Source of the DNA: Allium sativum
Lineage: Eukaryota; Streptophyta; Magnoliopsida; Asparagales; Amaryllidaceae
Reading direction: 5' to 3'
NCBI GenBank assembly: GCA_030737875.1
Contig: CM060915.1
Location: 565,734,577-565,798,576, forward strand
DNA: 64,000 bases
The position numbers were made by a program, and so were the translations under genes. The notes under the pieces were generated by a model. That model was given only the letters and a program-made list of their open reading frames with translations, did not search any database and was not told the DNA's origin. Below are positions 58,497 to 64,000 of this stretch, piece by piece (positions within the stretch are counted from its first letter, which is position 1; each line of letters opens with the position of its first letter).

Positions 58497-60190
58497 ACGA
58501 ATTATCTTCTTCCAGCCGAACAGAAATTTCCACATACCTCCTCAAACCCATTTTCCACCCGATTTCCAAACCCTTACACCATCAAAATCGCGATTTTCCA
58601 CCTCCAAACACCAAATTTTTCACGTCCAGATTACTCCCGACTCCTCCTCAAGCTTCCAGCAACATCAATTTAAGGTATAATTCGTTTTTTGGTTAAAATT
58701 TCAATTTTTGACCTAAACCTAAATTTGGTAAAATTAGTAAATTAAGCATAATTGTTGATTGCAATTGGTTTCTATGGTGTTGTAGTATGTTATATCATCA
58801 TATTATATGTGTGTTTCATTTGCTACACTGAAATTGAAAAAGTTATGTTAAATATTTGCATATTTGTGTATTTGACATCAAAATTTAGGCATGTTTTGGA
58901 TATATTGTTGTTTGTAGTGGTCATAAAAAATTGTTTAAAATCCCAGATATTTACAAATTGGTTTAAGTGTGTGTATGTGTTTCAATTTAGATTGTTTATG
59001 TCGTTGTATAATTTAGGATATATTTGTACATGTGTGCTGTTATGCGCTCGTCATTCTTGCACGTGTTATTTGACATACGAATAATTGAATGGATGAACTA
59101 TGAAAAGTACATCGTGCAAATTTTGATTTATGCACAAAAACGCATGATTCTAAATTCTAGTTGTGTGCCTATTGAATCGATGGTAATAATATTGTTTTAA
59201 GTTGATTGAAATGTTAGCATATGTGATAAAATATAAAATATTTTTTTATTGCAGTAAAACGTACTTTATATTAATATGCGCACATATAATTGAGTAATAT
59301 CCCCTAGAGTGTTTTCGGCCCCGTCCGACGAGTGTTGTACATGATCGTTATATAAATAGTTGTTTTTTTAAATTAAAAAACGACCGTTTATATTCATCTG
59401 GTACAATATTTGTTGGATTTGTCCTTGTATTGGACAAGTTATAAACGCAATAAGCATCTACATTTTGTATACTACTTCGTTTCAAAAGATTCACAAAATT
59501 TTGGTTCCATTTTCCCTTTTGTTTCCTGCGTACATGTGTACAGTGCAGGAAACAAAAGGGAAATGCTGCCGAAATTTTGTTGAATCGTTTGAAACGAAGT
59601 AATATACAATTGTAAATGTTTACTGTGTTTATAATGGGAAGTAGGATGCCTGACCATGTAAAAGAATTGCATTAAAAAAAGTGTCAAATTTAACTGTGTT
59701 GGGTTATGGATATTTAAGATTATTTATTTTAAATAACAACGATTGATTTTTTGTTGTTTAAGTTATATTTTATAAATTAAAATAATTTATATTCCAAGAC
59801 TAAAATGGCGCGGTGGTTTCAAAATTTAATTTTGAACTTTGGAAAATTATATAAAATTCATTTTAAATCGGATTTGGACGAAACAAGAAATGCTAGGACC
59901 ATTCTGAAATTTTTTTTCTAACGGATATAAGAATTTGAGATTTTAATTCATAATTTGTAAGTTACGACAAAATCAAAATTTCAGAAAAACGCTATGGAAT
60001 TAATATATAAAATACATATGGATCAAAACGCTATAGAATTAATATATTTTTAATATTAAAAATATATTCCTTAAAAATGAAAATATTGCAATATACGTGC
60101 GTTTTATTACCATAAGTACAAGTTTTTTTTGTAATTTGAATTCTTAAATAAATATTAATTTTTGGACTTATGACTGAATTTCTCAACTAG
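58497..60190 (+). other. CACTA-4 leader exon and leader intron
   Basis: A C-rich leader ends at a donor (TTTAAG/GTATAA, GT at 58675-58676). The acceptor CAACTAG ends at 60190, six bases before the start codon, exactly as in CACTA-1. The 1.5-kb intron has no coding sequence and carries the foldback. A block just before it (TTGTCC TTGTATT GGACAA, about 59419-59437) is also conserved with CACTA-1. Confidence 0.65.
59439..59634. other. Long foldback (hairpin) in the leader intron of CACTA-4
   Basis: Arms of about 90 nt, roughly nine in ten positions paired by eye, from TTATAAAC at the base to CCCTTTTGTTTCCTG with CAGGAAACAAAAGGG at the top. The loop contains GTACATGTGTAC. Homologous in place to 1843-2046. 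The 32 nt at 59555-59586 in the 3' arm are identical to CACTA-1, while the facing 5' arm differs at many positions. Confidence 0.75.
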
Positions 60191-60195
60191 GAAAA

Positions 60196-63100
60196 ATGAT
60201 TGATTATTTTGTTGATCGGAGGAGTTGGATGTACCAAAGAAGAGGACAGAGAGGTTCAATAAAAGAAGATTTTTATAATGGTATAAATGTCTTTGTTGAC
60301 TTTGCTTTAAGTAATAATGGAAGCGATCCTGAAATTCGTTGTCCGTGTAGCAAGTGTAAACATTTGAAATATTTGTTACCCGATGTTGTGAAAGTCCATT
60401 TGTGCAAAAACGGATTCGTACCCGAGTATTATTTTTGGGATCGTCATGGAGAAGTTGTATCAAATACTCCTGTTGAGACTGAGGTAGACAATCCTGTTGA
60501 AGAAAATGTTAGCACGACCCGTATTGAAAATATGGTGGAAGATGCAGCTCGATCTATGTTTCCTATGATTGCAGCCGACGACGACGATGGAAATGATGAA
60601 GAACCGAATATTGAAGCTAAGAAAATTTATGATTTGCTGGATAATGCTAAGAAACCTATTTGGGATGGTTGTACAAGCGGCACTCAGCTATCGGTAATCG
60701 CGGAATACATTGCGATGAAATCTAAATACAACATCACCGAAGCTGGGTTCACAGCAATTGTACAAGCTGCAAAAAGGCACATGCCGCCGGATAATTTAAT
60801 GTGTGAAAATCACTACGAAGTTAAAAAACTTATGTCGGCATTTGGTTTACCTTATAAAAAAATAGATACATGTGTAAAAGGATGTATGTTGTTTTGGAAA
60901 GATGACGTAAACCTTAGAAATTGTAAAATTTGTAATGAAGAAAGATATAAACCACGAAAAAAGAAGGGAAAGGAAGTTCCATATAAACGTATGCATTACT
61001 TACCTCTTACTCCAAGGCTTCAAAGATTATACGCATCTTCTGCAACTGCATCTCATATGAGATGGCATAAGGTGAGATCGGAGCAAGAAGGTACGTTGAC
61101 CCATCCAGCCGATGGGGAAGCATGGAAGCATTTCGATAAAACTTATCCCAATTTTGCAGCGGAGAGTCGTAATGTCAGACTAGGATTATGTACGGATGGG
61201 TTTTCACCATTTTCTCAGTTTGGTTCTAAATACTCATCATGGCCCATTATCATCACACCTTATAATTTACCTCCATGGATGTGTATGAAAACACAATATA
61301 TGTTTCTTACTGTTATTGTTCCTGGGCCAGATGATCCAGCACAAGGAATTGATGTTTATTTACAACCGTTAATTGAAGAATTAAAAACATTGTGGAACGA
61401 AGGAGTAGAAACGTACGATGTTTCAAAGAAGAAAAATTTTCGCATGTTTGCTTCGTTGTTGTGGACTATAAGTGATTTTCCTGCATATGCAATGCTTTCA
61501 GGATGGAGTACCGCTGGTCGTCTATCATGTCCATATTGCATGGAAGAGACACGAGCGTTTTCCTTACCGCATGGTAGGAAAATTTCATGGTTTGACTGTC
61601 ATCGATGTTTTCTCCATGTAAATCATGTTTTTAGAGCAGACAAGAAAAACTTTTTGGTTAATAGAGTAGAAACCAGACAACCTCCAACGTTATGGACTAG
61701 CGAAGAAATATATGAAATGGTTCGAAATCATCCAAAGATATATCAAACTGGAGTTCAAACAGAAATTGAAGGCAAATCGATTTATCATAATTGGTGCAAA
61801 CAGTCTATTTTTTGGGAGTTGCCGTATTGGAAACATCTTCTGCTTCGTCATAACATTGATGTGATGCATAATGAGAAAAATGTATTTGATAATGTGTTTA
61901 ACACGATTTTGAATGTTAAAGGGAAAACTAAAGATGATTTGAAATCAAGGCGCGATATAGAAGAATTATGCAAACGTCCCGAGCTTCATATGAAACCTAA
62001 TGACAGTAAAAAACCCAAAGCATGTTATGAATTAGATAATAATCAGGTTAACGTTGTTTTAAAATGGGTTGAAGGGTTACGATTTCCTGATGGGATTTCC
62101 TCAAACCTTCGTAGGTGTGTTGACTTCAAAAATGGTAAATTGAGCGGAATGAAAAGCCACGATTGTCATATTATGATGGAGCATCTATTCCCAGTTATGT
62201 TCAAAGAACTATTGCCGTTAAAAGTTTGGAAGGTAATAACGGAGCTTAGTTTGTTTTACAAAGAACTTTGTTCAACTACTTTGAAAGTGGAACGTTTACG
62301 TAAATTTGAGGTAGATATTCCAATATTGCTTTGCAAATTAGAGAAAATATTCCCACCAGGTTTTTTTAATGTAATGGAACATTTACCTGTTCACCTTCCA
62401 ACTGAAGCACGATATCGAGGACCTGTCCAATATGGATGGATGTATCCATTCGAGAGGTAAACATAGACATATTAACGATTAATTTAATTGAATTTAAAAC
62501 TATTAAATAATGTAAATTAATATTGCATAGGTACCTGAATCATTTGAAGAAAAAAGTGAGACAAAAAGCACGAGTTGAAGGTTCGATATGTAAATCTTAC
62601 ATCGAAGAAGAAGCTTCGTTCTTTTTCTCTCATTATTTCAGTGATCATGTGAATATATCATTTGAAAGTGTTCCAAGAAACGACGAAGGAGACGAACAAG
62701 AATCGTCTCAAACAGTTTTGTCTATTTTTAGACAACACGGTCGACCTTCTGGAAAATGTGTTGACGTCTGGCTAAATGATAAAGATGTTCATGTAGCTCA
62801 CACTTATATTCTTCTAAATTGTTCTGAAGTTGCACCATTCGTTAGGTAATCTGAAATATCAATTACTGCATTTTTATTTCTACATCTTTACGTGTGTATA
62901 ATCTAATGCAAAACACTATTTTTATTTACAGCGTTTATGAACGTGAACATCCAAATGGAGATATCAGTAAAGAATTTTCTGCTTGGTTTACAAATTATGT
63001 TTATGAACCCAAAAATTGTGTTGTTGATGAAGGGTTGAAACATCTTGCAATGGGACCAAAAAGATTGGTTAAGACATATCCAATATATTTTGTTAATGGA

Positions 63101-63685
63101 TATAAATTTAACACAAAAGAATACGGTGCTGAAAAATCAACGAACAATACTGGTGTATTCGTTAAAGGCAGTGACGATCCTGAGAATCACATCAAAGATT
63201 TTTATGGCGTTTTAACACAAATTTTGCAATTGACATATTTCTCACGACCCGCAGAGGAGGTGTTTCTATTTAAATGCGATTGGTTTAGCAATGTTCCGGG
63301 TTCTGGGATTAATGTACATAAGGATTATAATCTGATTGAAATAAAGCATACATCGCGTTATTACAAGTACGATCCTTTTGTACTAGCCAAACAAGCATTA
63401 CAGGTTTATTATGCTCCTTACCCGTCTCTAAAAAGAGATAAAGCAGATTGGTCGGCAGTTTTTAAAACAAAGGCCAGATTTACGTTTGATGGGAAGAATA
63501 TTCCAGATGAAGGAGCCTATCAGGCAGAACTCGAACAGAACAATGAAATAATAATTGAAGATGATCATGCAGATTTCGGACCTCTAATCGATGAGGCAAA
63601 TGCTTTGGTAGATGCGTTTGAGAGTGCGGAGGAAGATAGTATGCAATCTGAGGATGAATTTGAATCTGAAGAAGATGATGATTGA
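60196..63685 (+). CDS. TNP2-type CACTA transposase, three exons, open
   Basis: Exons 60196-62456, 62531-62845 and 62932-63685 join in frame (3330 nt, 1109 residues). Both introns have GT/AG borders and fall where CACTA-1 has them. Domains: Transpos_assoc (RRSWMYQRR; RCPCSKCKHLKY), Transposase_21 (AMLSGWSTAGRLSCPYC, then LPYWKHLLLRHNIDVMHNEK), DUF4218 (KSHDCHIMMEHLFPVMFKEL, continuing over the first intron) and DUF4216 (FSRPAEEVFLFKCDWFSNVP, DPFVLAKQALQVYYAPYP), then an acidic tail. TNP2 proteins cut and rejoin CACTA ends in the nucleus. No stop or frameshift is visible, so this may be an active source for the other CACTAs here. Confidence 0.92.
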
Positions 63686-64000
63686 TATAGATGATGATCG
63701 AGTACTATCTATCTATTGTAATGTAATTATGTAGTAAACCCAGCTTATTTTGCAATTCATGTAACTCTATTAAATTTTTAACTTTTACGATCGTTTTTTA
63801 CATTTTTTGTGTCATATGCAGTTTTGCTTATTTATTTGTCTTAAATCTGCAATAATGTAAAAATGTTAATCTTTGGAATATGAGACCAAATCAAATACAG
63901 GTAAAAACAATTTCTCTTTTATGTCATTTTTTGCATCTTTTATGTCACTTATTTAGCAGCTTATATCGTTTGTTTAAGTTAGCTTAGATCTTTGAAATAA
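63686..64000 (+). other. 3' flank of the CACTA-4 transposase
   Basis: AT-rich, no gene. Repeated TTTTATGTCA words near the window end recall the ATGACATTTCT repeats that follow the transposase in CACTA-1. Confidence 0.5.

Larger units (their letters stand above)
58399..64000 (+). mobile_element. CACTA-4 DNA transposon, left part, runs off the window
   Basis: Starts CACTACAAGAAAGGAG with subterminal CCGACGG repeats, then leader exon, leader intron with foldback, and an open TNP2 transposase gene. The right end and any TNP1 gene lie beyond 64000. Leader and transposase are homologous to CACTA-1, but the subterminal motif differs. Confidence 0.92.

Noticed and set aside
1..64000. tRNA or rRNA genes
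   Set aside because: The tRNA-like matches I saw are primer binding sites of the LTR elements (12-18 bases). No full cloverleaf or rRNA segment was seen by eye. A tRNAscan run would settle it.

Overview
The window is plant nuclear DNA, most likely from a flowering plant and probably a eudicot. It is AT-rich, has no bacterial-type gene order, and consists almost entirely of plant transposons: CACTA elements, chromoviral Ty3/gypsy elements with 3-kb LTRs, a gag-only gypsy-like element, a Ty1/copia element, an L1-like LINE and small foldback MITEs. I found no intact ordinary host gene. The only host-like coding sequence is a RING-finger (RMA-type) gene carried inside a CACTA element. The species cannot be told from sequence alone.

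Left nest (799-25738). An autonomous-type CACTA element (CACTA-1, 802-25735, 3-bp target duplication ATT on both sides) carries a decayed TNP2-type transposase pseudogene (2268-5756) and a second, TNP1/Transposase_24-type gene in about seven exons (23591-25119). Between them a gag-only LTR element (TR-GAG type, 6016-23477, duplication CAAGT) has inserted. Into the 3' LTR of that element a full-length Tekay-like chromovirus (12098-23297, duplication AAACT) has inserted. This chromovirus has an uninterrupted 1486-codon gag-pol frame. Removing the insertions gives about 7.5 kb for the CACTA, 6.3 kb for the TR-GAG and 11.2 kb for the chromovirus.

Middle (25739-29532). About 3.8 kb of AT-rich sequence with no gene I can support.

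Right nest (29533-50282). A minus-strand Ty1/copia Tork/TNT1-like element (29538-50277, 675-bp LTRs) is split inside its integrase by CACTA-2 (32993-47956, duplication CCT). CACTA-2 has no transposase that I can see. It carries the RING gene at 44698-45436 and is itself split by a second, defective Tekay-like element (33601-43851, duplication ATATT). That element has lost its integrase and looks recombinant.

Right flank (50283-64000). This holds a second copy of the MITE seen at 67-214 (51741-51890), a 5'-truncated LINE on the minus strand (53072-55766), an orphan CACTA right terminus (ending 57553) and a 64-bp palindrome (57796-57859). The left part of a further CACTA element (CACTA-4, from 58399) has a TNP2 gene with a fully open three-exon reading frame (60196-63685) and runs off the window.

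Three points stand out. CACTA-1 and CACTA-4 both have a ~200-bp foldback inside the 5' leader intron of the transposase gene. Its pairing is kept despite divergence, and one arm holds 32 identical nucleotides, as expected of a small-RNA hairpin. The subterminal motif is CCAACGG throughout CACTA-1 and CCGACGG throughout CACTA-4, a uniform one-base change that suggests coevolution with the binding protein. CACTA-2 carries a repeat-expanded RING gene that a single-base insertion has put out of frame.
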